Assembly: GCA_964621525.1 (NCBI GenBank)
Contig: CAZUMS010000019.1
Coordinates: 15,651-79,650 of the forward strand
DNA from: CAZMGV01 sp964621525 [NCBI: uncultured bacterium]
Lineage (GTDB): Bacteria > JAGRBM01
DNA length: 64,000 nucleotides
Reading direction: 5' to 3'
Shown here: positions 51,652 through 60,239 of the stretch, in pieces
Position numbering within the stretch: the first letter of the stretch is position 1
How the letters are laid out: the number at the start of each line of letters is the position of its first letter
Program-made: the position numbers and the translations under genes
The notes under the pieces: model-generated
The model's database searches: none
What the model saw: the letters and a program-made list of their open reading frames with translations, nothing else
What the model was told of the DNA's origin: nothing

Positions 51652-53073
51652 ATGCTGCCGATCCGCAAACTCCTGCTGCGACTCGCCGTTCCTGCGGCCG
51701 CGATTCTTCTCAACGCCTGCGCGCTGGCATCATCGCGCCCTGCGCTGGGCCTCTGGGTCCCGGCGGAGGGGGCGAGCCGTCCGCTGCTCACCGCCGAAAA
51801 GACCGCGGAGCTCGCCAGCCGCGCAGAGGCTGCCGAGGTGTCCGACCTGTTCGTCCAGGTATTCCGCGGCGGGCGGGCCTGGTGGCCGTCGGAGACGTTC
51901 GAGCGGGGTTACGAGGGCGACCGCGACCCCCTGAAGGACCTGCTGGAGCAGGCACGCTCAAAGGGGATCCGGGTCCACGCCTGGATCAACGTCTACAACC
52001 TGAGCACTTCGCCGTCACCCAAGGCGCTGGAGCGGCTCGGTGATAAGGCCCTCACGGCGGACAACACGGGCCGGAGCGTGAAGGAGTATCTCGCCGCCGG
52101 GCGCCCCGACTCCGAGCCCGAACTGGACACTCCCGGCTACTGGCTCGATCCTGCGAGTCCCGAGGCGCAGGAGTTCGTACTCGCGGCGGTCCGGGAACTG
52201 GTGAAGGGTTATCCGGATCTGGCCGGTATCCATCTCGATTTCATCCGCTATCCCTATGCACTCCCGCTCAAACCCGTTTCGACGGTGTCGAAGGGCGTCG
52301 AGTTCGGCTACGGCGAGGCGGCAAGGCTCCGGTTCCCGGCGGAAACGGGCGGGGATCTGCCACTTAAGAATGCGACAGCCCCCGCGCTCCGGCGGTTCGC
52401 CGACTGGCGGCGGGACCAGGTGACGGAACTGACCGGGAAGATCCGGTCCGAAGTCCCCTCCCGCATGAAGCTATCGGCTGCGGGGCTCGCCTGGAGCGAC
52501 CGGGCCTATCTCTCCGCCTTCCAGGACTGGCGCCGCTGGCTGGAGGAGCGCACGGTCGATTTCGTCGTCTCGATGACCTACTCGAGGGACGAGCGGTTCC
52601 ACCGGTATCTGGTCGATTCGGCGGTAGCTTCGGAGCCCCCCCGCATCACCGGTTCGCCCCGGGCCTGGGTTGCCGTGGGCGCCTGGGACCTCGGGGCCGA
52701 TCCGGGGGCATTCCACCGGGAGCTGGAAGTGGCGGCGGCCGCCAGTCCGAGCGGCGTCGTGATTTTCTCGTACGATGACATCGCGAAGTCCCCCGCGCTC
52801 ATCGAGACCATCGGCCGCTGGCAGCGCAAGGAACCGGCTCCGCTCCCCGACGGCACGCTGCCGCCCAAAGAGGGCGGCCTGTTCGACTGGCTGATGGATT
52901 TCATCGCCGCCGACCAGCGCGAATACGAAATCGAAATGGACGCCCGCCAGAAGGCCCATGAGGCGGCGAAGCCTCCGGCCCCTGAAACCGCCCCGCAGGC
53001 TCCGGCAGAAGCGCCACCCGGCGAAGCGCCGAAAGATGACGCCCCGGCCGCTCCCGCACCGGCGGCTCCCTGA
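51652..53073 (+). CDS. GHL10-type glycosyl-hydrolase-like lipoprotein
   Basis: 473 residues, predicted lipoprotein with a signal peptide and lipobox LLNAC near residue 18 (RKLLLRLAVPAAAILLNAC). The catalytic-like barrel is of the GHL10/DUF187 family: LGLWVP, VSDLFVQVFRGGRAWWPS, GIRVHAWINVYNLS, LDPASPEAQEF, and GIHLDFIRYPYA with the signature acidic and Arg residues, then VDFVVSMTYS near residue 310. Such enzymes are thought to act on extracellular glycans or glycan-peptide polymers. The last 60 residues are Pro/Ala/Glu-rich. ATG 51652 is chosen as the frame to 51589 lacks a signal. Substrate unknown. Confidence 0.85.
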   Translation: MLPIRKLLLRLAVPAAAILLNACALASSRPALGLWVPAEGASRPLLTAEKTAELASRAEAAEVSDLFVQVFRGGRAWWPSETFERGYEGDRDPLKDLLEQARSKGIRVHAWINVYNLSTSPSPKALERLGDKALTADNTGRSVKEYLAAGRPDSEPELDTPGYWLDPASPEAQEFVLAAVRELVKGYPDLAGIHLDFIRYPYALPLKPVSTVSKGVEFGYGEAARLRFPAETGGDLPLKNATAPALRRFADWRRDQVTELTGKIRSEVPSRMKLSAAGLAWSDRAYLSAFQDWRRWLEERTVDFVVSMTYSRDERFHRYLVDSAVASEPPRITGSPRAWVAVGAWDLGADPGAFHRELEVAAAASPSGVVIFSYDDIAKSPALIETIGRWQRKEPAPLPDGTLPPKEGGLFDWLMDFIAADQREYEIEMDARQKAHEAAKPPAPETAPQAPAEAPPGEAPKDDAPAAPAPAAP

Positions 53074-53078
53074 GTCCG

Positions 53079-54539
53079 ATGCTGTCCGATTCCGCGGTCC
53101 CTGAAGTTCCGCCGCGCACCGTGGCCCGTCTGGTGGCGATCGCCTTGCTCGCGGGCCTCGCCGTGTGGCTCATGCTGGGCCGGTGGCTGGAGCCTTCCGC
53201 CGCCGGCATGGCAGGGATCCTCGTCGCCGTGATCTTTCTCTGGATCAGCGAGGCGATGCCGCTGGCGATCCCGCCGCTTGTGGGGACCGCCTTCGCCGCC
53301 AGCATGGGAATCGTTCCGGCGAAAGAGGCGTTCGCCTCCATGGCGGACCGCATCGTCATCCTGTTCATCGGCAGTTTTATCCTCGCGCAGGCGCTCGAAA
53401 AGCACGGTCTCTCCCGCCGGATCGCCTATGCGGCGCTGGCGCTCCCGGCCGTGGGGCGGTCGCCGCTCGCCATTTTCTGGGCCGTCTCGGCGGTGAACTT
53501 CCTGATCTCCGCCTGGGTCTCGAACACGGCGACCTGCGCGATGATGCTGCCGATCGTCCTCGGCATCGTCGCCCGCATCCGCAGCGAATCGGGGCCGGAT
53601 GCGGCGCAGGGGCTCGGCTTCTCGCTTGCCTTCACCTGCGCGTTCTCGGCCAGCATCGGCGGCCTCCTGACCCCGGTGGGCACGCCCCCCAACCTGATCG
53701 GCATCGGCCAGCTCGAGCGGGTGACGGGCACCGAGGTGAAGTTTTTCGACTGGTTCGCCGCCGTCTCGCCGCCTGCGTTCGGAATCTGGCTGCTCGGATG
53801 CCTGTGGCTGTCCCGGAACGTGGAACCGGCCGGGAGTTTTCCGCTCGATCCCGGGTTCGCCCGGGAGAAGCTCCGGGAACTGGGGGCAATGTCTTCCAGC
53901 GAGAAATGGACGCTCGCCGCCCTTGTGGCGACGATTCTCGGGTGGCTCGTGCCGCCGGCCTTCGTCGCACTGGAGCTGCCGGGCGGCAGGCTGCTGGAGC
54001 GGGTTTTCGCCGAGCCGTTCGTGCCGCTCTATTTCACGTTCCCGCTGTTCTTCCTGGGGGGCGGGAGCCGCCGGGAGGCCGCCCTCGGGGCGGACGATTT
54101 CGCGGCCATCGACTGGAACACGATCTTCCTCTACGGCGGCGGACTCTGCATCGGCTCGCTGATCGAGAAGAGCGGGCTCTCGAAGGTCATCAGCACGGCG
54201 TTCGCCGGAATTCCGGCGGAGTCGCCTGCGCTCGTCCTGCTGGCGGCGGTGGTGCTCGCCGTCGTCATGAGCGAGTTCGCCTCCAACACGGCATCGGCAA
54301 ACATCATCGCTCCGATCCTCGCGGCGGCATCGGGGGCGTTCGATATCCCGGTGGGTCCCTTCATGCTGGCCGCAACCGCTGCCTGCACCCTGGGGTTTCT
54401 GCTCCCCGTTTCCACACCGCTGAATGCGATGGTGTACGCCTCGGGCGAGGTCCCGCTCCGGAAGATGATCCGGACGGGCCTTGTGATGGACCTGATCGGC
54501 ATCGTCCTGCTCACGGGCTGGTTCCTCTGGAAGGGATAG
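53079..54539 (+). CDS. SLC13/DASS family sodium-coupled anion symporter
   Basis: 486 residues, about eleven hydrophobic segments. Both DASS signature motifs are present: SNTATCAMMLP near residue 145 and SNTASANIIAP near 405, along with GTPPNLIG and the start SEAMPLAIPPLVG. Uptake of dicarboxylates or sulfate with sodium is the family activity; the residues that select substrate are not decidable here. The preceding lipoprotein gene ends 5 nt before it; ATG 53079 follows. Confidence 0.9.
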   Translation: MLSDSAVPEVPPRTVARLVAIALLAGLAVWLMLGRWLEPSAAGMAGILVAVIFLWISEAMPLAIPPLVGTAFAASMGIVPAKEAFASMADRIVILFIGSFILAQALEKHGLSRRIAYAALALPAVGRSPLAIFWAVSAVNFLISAWVSNTATCAMMLPIVLGIVARIRSESGPDAAQGLGFSLAFTCAFSASIGGLLTPVGTPPNLIGIGQLERVTGTEVKFFDWFAAVSPPAFGIWLLGCLWLSRNVEPAGSFPLDPGFAREKLRELGAMSSSEKWTLAALVATILGWLVPPAFVALELPGGRLLERVFAEPFVPLYFTFPLFFLGGGSRREAALGADDFAAIDWNTIFLYGGGLCIGSLIEKSGLSKVISTAFAGIPAESPALVLLAAVVLAVVMSEFASNTASANIIAPILAAASGAFDIPVGPFMLAATAACTLGFLLPVSTPLNAMVYASGEVPLRKMIRTGLVMDLIGIVLLTGWFLWKG

Positions 54540-54608
54540 ACGGCGCTTGAAAAACAGACGGTTTCGCGGTTTCCTAGCATCCATAAAGCCTGACCGGAGC
54601 CCTTTGGC

Positions 54609-55823
54609 GTGAAGTTCGATCCCATCGCGCTGGCAATTCCCTTCTTCTTCATCCTCATCGGCATCGAGGTGGCGGTGATGCGCCGTCAGGGGAAACGCTT
54701 CTACCGGTTCGCCGACTCGATCACGGACCTCTCCTGCGGCATCGGGTCGGAAGTGATCCGGGTGTTCCTGGGGCTCGCGGGGCTGCTCGCCTACACCTGG
54801 GTCTACGACAACTTCCGGGTGTTCGACCTCGCGCCGTATCCGGCTGCGGCCTGGATCATCGGCTTCTTCGGATTCGATTTCTTCTACTACTGGTTCCACC
54901 GGCTCTCCCACGAGATCAACGCCCTGTGGGCCATGCACGTCGTCCATCACCAGAGCCAGGACTACAACCTTGCGGTGGCGCTCAGGCAGTCGTGGTTCCA
55001 GGGATTCGCAGCGACGCCGATCTACTTCCCGCTGGCGCTGATCGGCCTGCCGCCGCTCGTCTTCGCGGGGAGCGCGGCGATCAGTCTCCTGTACCAGTTC
55101 TGGATCCACACCCAGACCGTCGGGAAGCTCCCCCGCTGGTACGAGGCGGTGATGAACACGCCGTCGCACCACCGGGTCCATCACGGGATCAATCCCGAAT
55201 ACATCGACCGGAATCATGCGGGAATCCTGATCATCTGGGACCGGATGTTCGGAACCTTCGAGGAGGAAAAGGCCGCCCCCGTGTTCGGGCTCGTGAAACC
55301 CTACGCGAGCTGGAACCCCGTGTGGGCGAACTTCGACTACTGGAAGGAACTGTGGGACCGGTCGGGGCAGACGGCCCGGTTCGGCGACAAGCTTCGGGTC
55401 TGGTTCGCCAACCCCGAATGGAACCCGGCCGATCTGGGCGGCCCCAGGAAGGCTCCGCCCGTGGAGGCGGCCACGTTCGTCAAATGGGACACGGAGTTTC
55501 CGCGCCGCTACAAGGGCTACGTGAATTTCCACTTCCTGCTGGTGGGCGTGGGGCTGACGGCGATGCTGCTGTTCAAGGATCGCCTGCCGCTCTGGCAGGT
55601 GGCTGCGGGCGGCTCGCTCGTGATTCTCACCACCGCCGTCTGGGGCGGCCTGTTCGAGGGCAGGGCGTGGGCGCGGCCCGCCGAGTGGCTCCGGCACGGC
55701 CTCCTGCTCGGGCTCGCGGCCTGGGCGGGACTCGCGCTGGGTCAGCCCGTGGCGGCGGCCGCGGTCACGGTGCTTGCCATCGCGAGCGCCGTGTGGTTTT
55801 CACGGCTGCCCCGGCCCGCGTAA
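54609..55823 (+). CDS. Fatty acid hydroxylase/sterol desaturase superfamily protein
   Basis: 404 residues, integral membrane di-iron oxygenase family. The His clusters are HRLSHE (97-102), HVVHHQ (110-115) and HRVHHG (about 182-187), with a fourth at the downstream HAGILII loop. The spacing fits the FA_hydroxylase group, close to the alkylglycerol monooxygenase/C-5 sterol desaturase type. About five helices surround the clusters, with a C-terminal extension of two or three more helices (FHFLLVGVGLTAMLLFKDRL). It probably hydroxylates or desaturates a lipid. GTG 54609. It converges with gpmI. Confidence 0.85.
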   Translation: MKFDPIALAIPFFFILIGIEVAVMRRQGKRFYRFADSITDLSCGIGSEVIRVFLGLAGLLAYTWVYDNFRVFDLAPYPAAAWIIGFFGFDFFYYWFHRLSHEINALWAMHVVHHQSQDYNLAVALRQSWFQGFAATPIYFPLALIGLPPLVFAGSAAISLLYQFWIHTQTVGKLPRWYEAVMNTPSHHRVHHGINPEYIDRNHAGILIIWDRMFGTFEEEKAAPVFGLVKPYASWNPVWANFDYWKELWDRSGQTARFGDKLRVWFANPEWNPADLGGPRKAPPVEAATFVKWDTEFPRRYKGYVNFHFLLVGVGLTAMLLFKDRLPLWQVAAGGSLVILTTAVWGGLFEGRAWARPAEWLRHGLLLGLAAWAGLALGQPVAAAAVTVLAIASAVWFSRLPRPA

Positions 55824-55832
55824 TTTTTCCCG

Positions 55833-57386
55833 TCAGTTATGGACGATCAGGGACTTGCCCGACATTTCGGGCGGGGCCTTGATGCCGAGCAGTTCGAGCA
55901 CGGTCGGCGCGATGTCGGAGAGGCGGCCCCCTTCGCGGAGTTCGTGGCGCTTTCCGCCGGGCTCCACAAGGATGAATGCCACCGGGTTCGTCGTGTGCTG
56001 GGTGTGCGGCCGGCCGGTGGAATCGACCATCTGCTCGGAATTGCCGTGGTCCGCCGTGACGATGACGGTGTAGCCTTTCGCCTGTGCGGCGGGGACGAGC
56101 CGGGCCAGACATTCGTCCATGGCCTCGTTCGCCTTCACGGCGGCGCCGAACACGCCGGTGTGCCCCACCTGGTCGGAGTTGGCGTAGTTCAGGGCGATGA
56201 ACGAATAGTCCTTCTTCTGGATCGCTTCGATCACCTTGTCCGTGAGTTCGCGGCAGCTCATCTCGGGCTTCAGGTCGTACGTCTTCACGTCCTTGGGGGA
56301 CGGGACGAGGATCCGGTCCTCGCCGTCGAACACCTTCTCCTGCCCGCCGTTGAAGAAATACGTCACATGGGCGTATTTTTCGGTTTCGGCGGCGCGCAGC
56401 TGCGCCAGTTTGTTCTTCGCCAGGACTTCGCCGAGGGTGTTCTTCGGCTCCTCGTTCGTGAAGGCGAAGGGCAGGCCGAGCGAAGCCTCGTATTCGGTAA
56501 AGCAGGCGAAGCCGGAGAGCTTGGGCATCCGGCCCCGCTCGAACTCGGCGAACTTGGGGTCGGTGAGGGCGCGGGAGAGCTGCCGGGCGCGGTCCGCCCG
56601 GAAGTTGAAGAAGATCACGCCGTCCCGGTCGTTGATCTGCCCTACGCAGTTCTTCTTTTCGTTGCAGACGATCGTGGGCTTCACGAACTCGTCCGTCTCG
56701 CCTCGGGCGTAGGCGGCCTCGACGGCTTCCTTCGCCGTCGTCGCGACGAACTCGGCCTGGCCGTTCACGAGCGCGTCGTAGGCGAGTTTGAGCCGCTCCC
56801 AGCGCTTGTCGCGGTCCATGGCGTAGAACCGCCCGGAGACCGTGGCGATCTGGCCGGTCTTGTGCTCCTGGATGGCCTCTTCCAGATGCCCGATGAACTC
56901 AAGGGCGCTCTTGGGCGCCGTGTCGCGTCCGTCCAGGAACGCATGAATATACACCCGCGGGACATCCTGCTCTTTTGCGAGCCTGAGCAGCGCGATCAGG
57001 TGGTCAATGTGGCTATGGACGCCGCCGTCGGAGACGAGGCCCATGAGGTGGAGGGCGCCCTTCTTCTCCTTCACCTTCGTGCAGACGTCGATCAGCACGG
57101 GGTTCTCGAAGAAGCTGCCGTTCTCGATATCGCGGTAGATGAGCGAGAGGCTCTGGTAAACGATGCGGCCGGCGCCGATGTTCAGGTGGCCGACTTCCGA
57201 ATTGCCCATCTGGCCCTTGGGCAGGCCCACGTCCTCGCCGGAGGTCTTCACCGGGACCCACGGATTGTTCGCGAACAGGGCATTCACGACGGGGGTCTTC
57301 GCGGCCTTGACGGCGTTCGAGGGCTCGTCTTTGCCGAGTCCCCAGCCGTCCATGATGACCAGCAGTACCGGATTTTTGCCAGGCAT
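55833..57386 (-). CDS. gpmI: 2,3-bisphosphoglycerate-independent phosphoglycerate mutase
   Basis: 517 residues, two-domain Mn2+-dependent enzyme of glycolysis. S63 in GQMGNSEVGHLNIGAG is the phosphorylated Ser. VLLVIMDGWGLG supplies metal ligands, with IHAFLDGRDTAPKSA, VSGRFYAMDRDKRWERLKLA, NYANSDQVGHTG and VTADHGNSEQM. Normal length. It is the last gene of the rplU-to-gpmI set, after a DksA-like gene. Confidence 0.97.
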   Translation of the reverse strand: MPGKNPVLLVIMDGWGLGKDEPSNAVKAAKTPVVNALFANNPWVPVKTSGEDVGLPKGQMGNSEVGHLNIGAGRIVYQSLSLIYRDIENGSFFENPVLIDVCTKVKEKKGALHLMGLVSDGGVHSHIDHLIALLRLAKEQDVPRVYIHAFLDGRDTAPKSALEFIGHLEEAIQEHKTGQIATVSGRFYAMDRDKRWERLKLAYDALVNGQAEFVATTAKEAVEAAYARGETDEFVKPTIVCNEKKNCVGQINDRDGVIFFNFRADRARQLSRALTDPKFAEFERGRMPKLSGFACFTEYEASLGLPFAFTNEEPKNTLGEVLAKNKLAQLRAAETEKYAHVTYFFNGGQEKVFDGEDRILVPSPKDVKTYDLKPEMSCRELTDKVIEAIQKKDYSFIALNYANSDQVGHTGVFGAAVKANEAMDECLARLVPAAQAKGYTVIVTADHGNSEQMVDSTGRPHTQHTTNPVAFILVEPGGKRHELREGGRLSDIAPTVLELLGIKAPPEMSGKSLIVHN

Positions 57387-57463
57387 TTGCCGCTCCTGAA
57401 CCGATGCCCCTGCGGGCCATCATTCTAATGTAAGCATGAACGGGGAAGGGGCAACCCGCCCCG

Positions 57464-57868
57464 TCAGTCGTCGAATCCTGCCGGTTCGCTGCTGGGCCCG
57501 CTGCTCCGGTTCTTGGCGTCGCGCTCGGCGATCTCCTGGCAGGCCACGCAGCGTTCGCCGTACGGCACCGCCAGCAGGCGGCGGAACGGGATCTCCTCGC
57601 CGCAATCTACGCAGATGCCGTAATCCTTCGCGTTGATCCGGGCGAGGGCCGCGTTCACGCGGTCCAGCAGCCGTTTGTCGGTTTCGGAGAGGCGTCCCAC
57701 GAACTGCTTGTCGTACTGGGCCTGCGAGGCGTCGGCGAGATCCGAAGCCCCCTGACCCTCGTCGAGCGCTGCCGAGGATTCCCGGAGGTGCTCCATCTCC
57801 TCGGTCAGGTTGCGGCGGGACTCTTCGAGCTTCGTCTTGCATTCGCGGATCTGTTCGGGGGTCGGCAT
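57464..57868 (-). CDS. DksA/TraR-type zinc finger protein
   Basis: 134 residues. Long coiled-coil helices (TKLEESRRNLTEEMEHLRES) precede the four-Cys zinc finger C86-C89 (ICVDCGEEI) and C107-C110 (RCVACQE). The tip between helices lacks the DxxDxA motif of true DksA (here SDLADASQAQYD), so RNA polymerase binding is possible but not certain; many DksA-like proteins with this zinc finger occur in deltaproteobacteria. It sits between rlmH and gpmI, in the same orientation, 20 nt after rlmH; the spacing suggests one operon. Confidence 0.87.
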   Translation of the reverse strand: MPTPEQIRECKTKLEESRRNLTEEMEHLRESSAALDEGQGASDLADASQAQYDKQFVGRLSETDKRLLDRVNAALARINAKDYGICVDCGEEIPFRRLLAVPYGERCVACQEIAERDAKNRSSGPSSEPAGFDD

Positions 57869-57887
57869 CGGGGATACTCCGTGGTCG

Positions 57888-58361
57888 TCAGTAGTGGTAC
57901 GGGACGCCTTTCTTCAGCGTCCAGGCCCGGTAGAGCTGTTCCAGAACCAGCACCCGCGCCAGTTCATGGGTAAATGTGGCGGGCGAGAGGGAGACAGTCT
58001 GAACCGCCCGCTTTCTCACCTCGTCCGAGAGTCCGAACGCGCCGCCGATCACGAACGAGGCCGGCTGCGCGTCCCGCTCGATCCGGTCGAGCAGTTCCTT
58101 CCATCCGGGCGTCGTCAGTGCCTTTCCGTCGGGGGAGAGGGCATAGACGCTGCCCGCTGTCTTTTTCAACAGCGCCTGGCCTTCTTCGGCGACCGCCTTC
58201 TTCCGGTCCGCCTCCGACGGCGAACGGGCCGGGATTTTCGTCTCGGCCACCTCGCGGATCTCGACCTGCGCGAACCGGGAGAGCCGTCCGGCGTAATCTG
58301 CCGACAGCTCGGCGAGCGGTCCGGACTTCATCTTCCCCACGCAGACGACATAGAGCTTCAT
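57888..58361 (-). CDS. rlmH: 23S rRNA pseudouridine-1915 N3-methyltransferase RlmH
   Basis: 157 residues, complete SPOUT methyltransferase that modifies pseudouridine 1915 of 23S rRNA. MKLYVVCVGK is the family start. SAM-binding knot residues: FVIGGAFGLSDEV, LSPATFTHELARVLVLEQLY and the C-terminal YRAWTLKKGVPYHY. 16 nt after rsfS. Confidence 0.95.
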   Translation of the reverse strand: MKLYVVCVGKMKSGPLAELSADYAGRLSRFAQVEIREVAETKIPARSPSEADRKKAVAEEGQALLKKTAGSVYALSPDGKALTTPGWKELLDRIERDAQPASFVIGGAFGLSDEVRKRAVQTVSLSPATFTHELARVLVLEQLYRAWTLKKGVPYHY

Positions 58362-58377
58362 CGGGCCGCCCGGGCGG

Positions 58378-58944
58378 TCAGGTCTTCGCTCCCATCCTGG
58401 GGAGTTCGACGACCTTGCCGTCCTCGCCGTAGAGCCTGCGCTCGGAATCGAGGAACAGCCGTTCGAGATCGTAGTAGTGGCGGCTCGCCTCGTCGAAGAT
58501 GTGGACGATCACGTCGCCCGCGTCGGCCACGATCCAGTTGCCCGTGTCGTAGCCCTCGCGCCGGGGCTTCCGGTGCCCGGCCTTCGTCTCCGATTCGACG
58601 ACGGCGTCGGCGAGAGTCTGGTTGTGCCGGGAGGACGTCCCGGTGGCGACGAGATAGTAATCGGCGAATCCCACGACCGGAGCCACATGGATGCTTGTGA
58701 TGGCGAGGCCCTTCTTTTCGAGAAGTGCCGCCACGAGACGCTTGAGCTGGAGCACCGCCGGATCGGTGGGCTTCGGGGCCGGGCGGACCGGGGCCTTTGC
58801 GGGCGCCTTCGGCTTCTTCGGCGCGGCCTTCACGGGCTGGAACTTCGCGGCCGGAGTCCTCGCCGCCGGTTTCCGGACGGCGGCTTTCACAGGCTTCCTG
58901 CCGATGGTTTTCTTCGCTGCGGGTTTCTTCGGGGGTTTCGCCAT
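58378..58944 (-). CDS. rsfS: Ribosomal silencing factor RsfS with basic N-terminal tail
   Basis: 188 residues. The C-terminal 125 residues are the RsfS/Iojap fold (LKRLVAALLEKKGLAITSIH, FADYYLVATGTSSRHNQTLA, TGNWIVADAGDVIVHIFDEA, RHYYDLERLF) that binds L14 and blocks subunit joining in stationary phase. Residues 1-60 form a Lys/Pro/Ala-rich tail of about 16 Lys (KKPAAKKTIGRKPVKAAVRK), like histone H1 tails, not part of normal RsfS. ATG 58944, 14 nt after proA. The tail may be disordered and bind nucleic acid. Confidence 0.92.
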   Translation of the reverse strand: MAKPPKKPAAKKTIGRKPVKAAVRKPAARTPAAKFQPVKAAPKKPKAPAKAPVRPAPKPTDPAVLQLKRLVAALLEKKGLAITSIHVAPVVGFADYYLVATGTSSRHNQTLADAVVESETKAGHRKPRREGYDTGNWIVADAGDVIVHIFDEASRHYYDLERLFLDSERRLYGEDGKVVELPRMGAKT

Positions 58945-58958
58945 TGATCGTGGGTCTT

Positions 58959-60221
58959 TCAGGCGCGGATCTGTCCGTCGCCGTAGATGAAGAACTTCTC
59001 CGTGGTGAGCTCCTCGACGCCCATGGGGCCGTATGCGTGGAGCTTCGTCGTCGAGATGCCGATCTCCGCCCCGAGGCCGAGCTCGAAGCCGTCCGAGAAC
59101 CGGGTCGAGGCGTTCAGGAACACGCAGGACGAGTTCACGTCCCGCAGGAACTTCTGCGACCGGCTGTAGCTCTCCGTCACGATCGTCTCGGTGTGGTGGG
59201 AGCCGTAGGTGTCGATGTGCTCGATGGCCGCCTCCAGCGAAGGGACGATGCGCACGGCGAGGATCAGCTCCAGGTACTCGGCGTACCAGTCGTCCTCGGT
59301 GGCGGGCTTCGAGGGAATCCCGCCGAGGTGCTTCGCCGTCTCCGGACAGACCCGCAGTTCGACGCCCGCCTCATGAAGGCGTCTGGCCGCCACGGGCAGG
59401 AACTTCGCCGCGATCTTCTCGTGGACGAGCAGCGTTTCGAGGGCGTTGCAGACGCCGGGCCGCTGAACCTTGCCGTTGAACACGATGTCGTCGGCCATCT
59501 GCACGGCGGCGAACTCGTCCACGTAGACGTGGCAGACGCCCTTGTAGTGCTTGATGACGGGGATGCGGCTTTTTTCCGCCACATACCGGATGAGCGCCTC
59601 GCCGCCCCGGGGGATCACGAGGTCGATCTCTTCGTCCAGCTTCAAAAGCTCTTCCATCGCCGTCCGGTCCGTCGTCTGGAGCACCTGCACGAGGTCGGTG
59701 GGCAGCCCCTCCCTCTCGAGCGCCGAGCGGATGATCTCCCCGAGCGCCTGGTTCGAGTGGATCGCTTCCTTGCCGCCGCGCAGGATCACCGCGTTTCCGG
59801 CCTTGAGGCACAGGGCGGCGGCGTCCACGGTCACGTTCGGGCGCGATTCGTAGATGATGAGGATCACGCCGAGCGGAATCCGCATCTTGCCGACGCGCAT
59901 GCCGTTCGGGCGCACCCATTGGCGCGTGACCGTGCCCACGGGGTCGGGCAGGGCGGCGACCTCGCGAAGGCCCTTCACCATCGTGTCCACGGCCTTCAGC
60001 GAGAGCTTCAGCCGGTCGACCATGGCCGGGGCGAGACCGGACTTCTCCGCCGCCTCGACATCGAGCCGGTTCGCCGCGTCCAGCTTCTCGCGGCTGTTCA
60101 GGATGCCGTCCGCGATGGCGAGCAGCGCCCGGTTCTTGTCGGGCGTCGAAAGGCGCGCCCCCTTGTTGGAGGCGAGCTTCGCCCGGCGGGCGACGGCTTT
60201 CATTTCTTCGGTAAGCGACAC
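58959..60221 (-). CDS. proA: Gamma-glutamyl phosphate reductase
   Basis: 420 residues, reduces gamma-glutamyl phosphate to glutamate semialdehyde with NADPH in proline synthesis. The catalytic Cys lies in RPGVCNALETLLVH; IIYESRPNVTVDAAALCLKA and NAVILRGGKEAIHSN, IPRGGEALI and HYKGVCHVYVDE are the cofactor blocks. ATG 60221. nadD, which lies between proA and rsfS in Geobacter relatives, is absent. Confidence 0.97.
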   Translation of the reverse strand: MSLTEEMKAVARRAKLASNKGARLSTPDKNRALLAIADGILNSREKLDAANRLDVEAAEKSGLAPAMVDRLKLSLKAVDTMVKGLREVAALPDPVGTVTRQWVRPNGMRVGKMRIPLGVILIIYESRPNVTVDAAALCLKAGNAVILRGGKEAIHSNQALGEIIRSALEREGLPTDLVQVLQTTDRTAMEELLKLDEEIDLVIPRGGEALIRYVAEKSRIPVIKHYKGVCHVYVDEFAAVQMADDIVFNGKVQRPGVCNALETLLVHEKIAAKFLPVAARRLHEAGVELRVCPETAKHLGGIPSKPATEDDWYAEYLELILAVRIVPSLEAAIEHIDTYGSHHTETIVTESYSRSQKFLRDVNSSCVFLNASTRFSDGFELGLGAEIGISTTKLHAYGPMGVEELTTEKFFIYGDGQIRA

Positions 60222-60239
60222 GGTTCTCTCCCCAAAATC

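Noticed and set aside
52578-55697. 1,039-codon minus-strand frame
   Set aside because: Antisense to the lipoprotein, SLC13 and hydroxylase genes; composition is Arg/Glu/His/Asp-rich with no domains.
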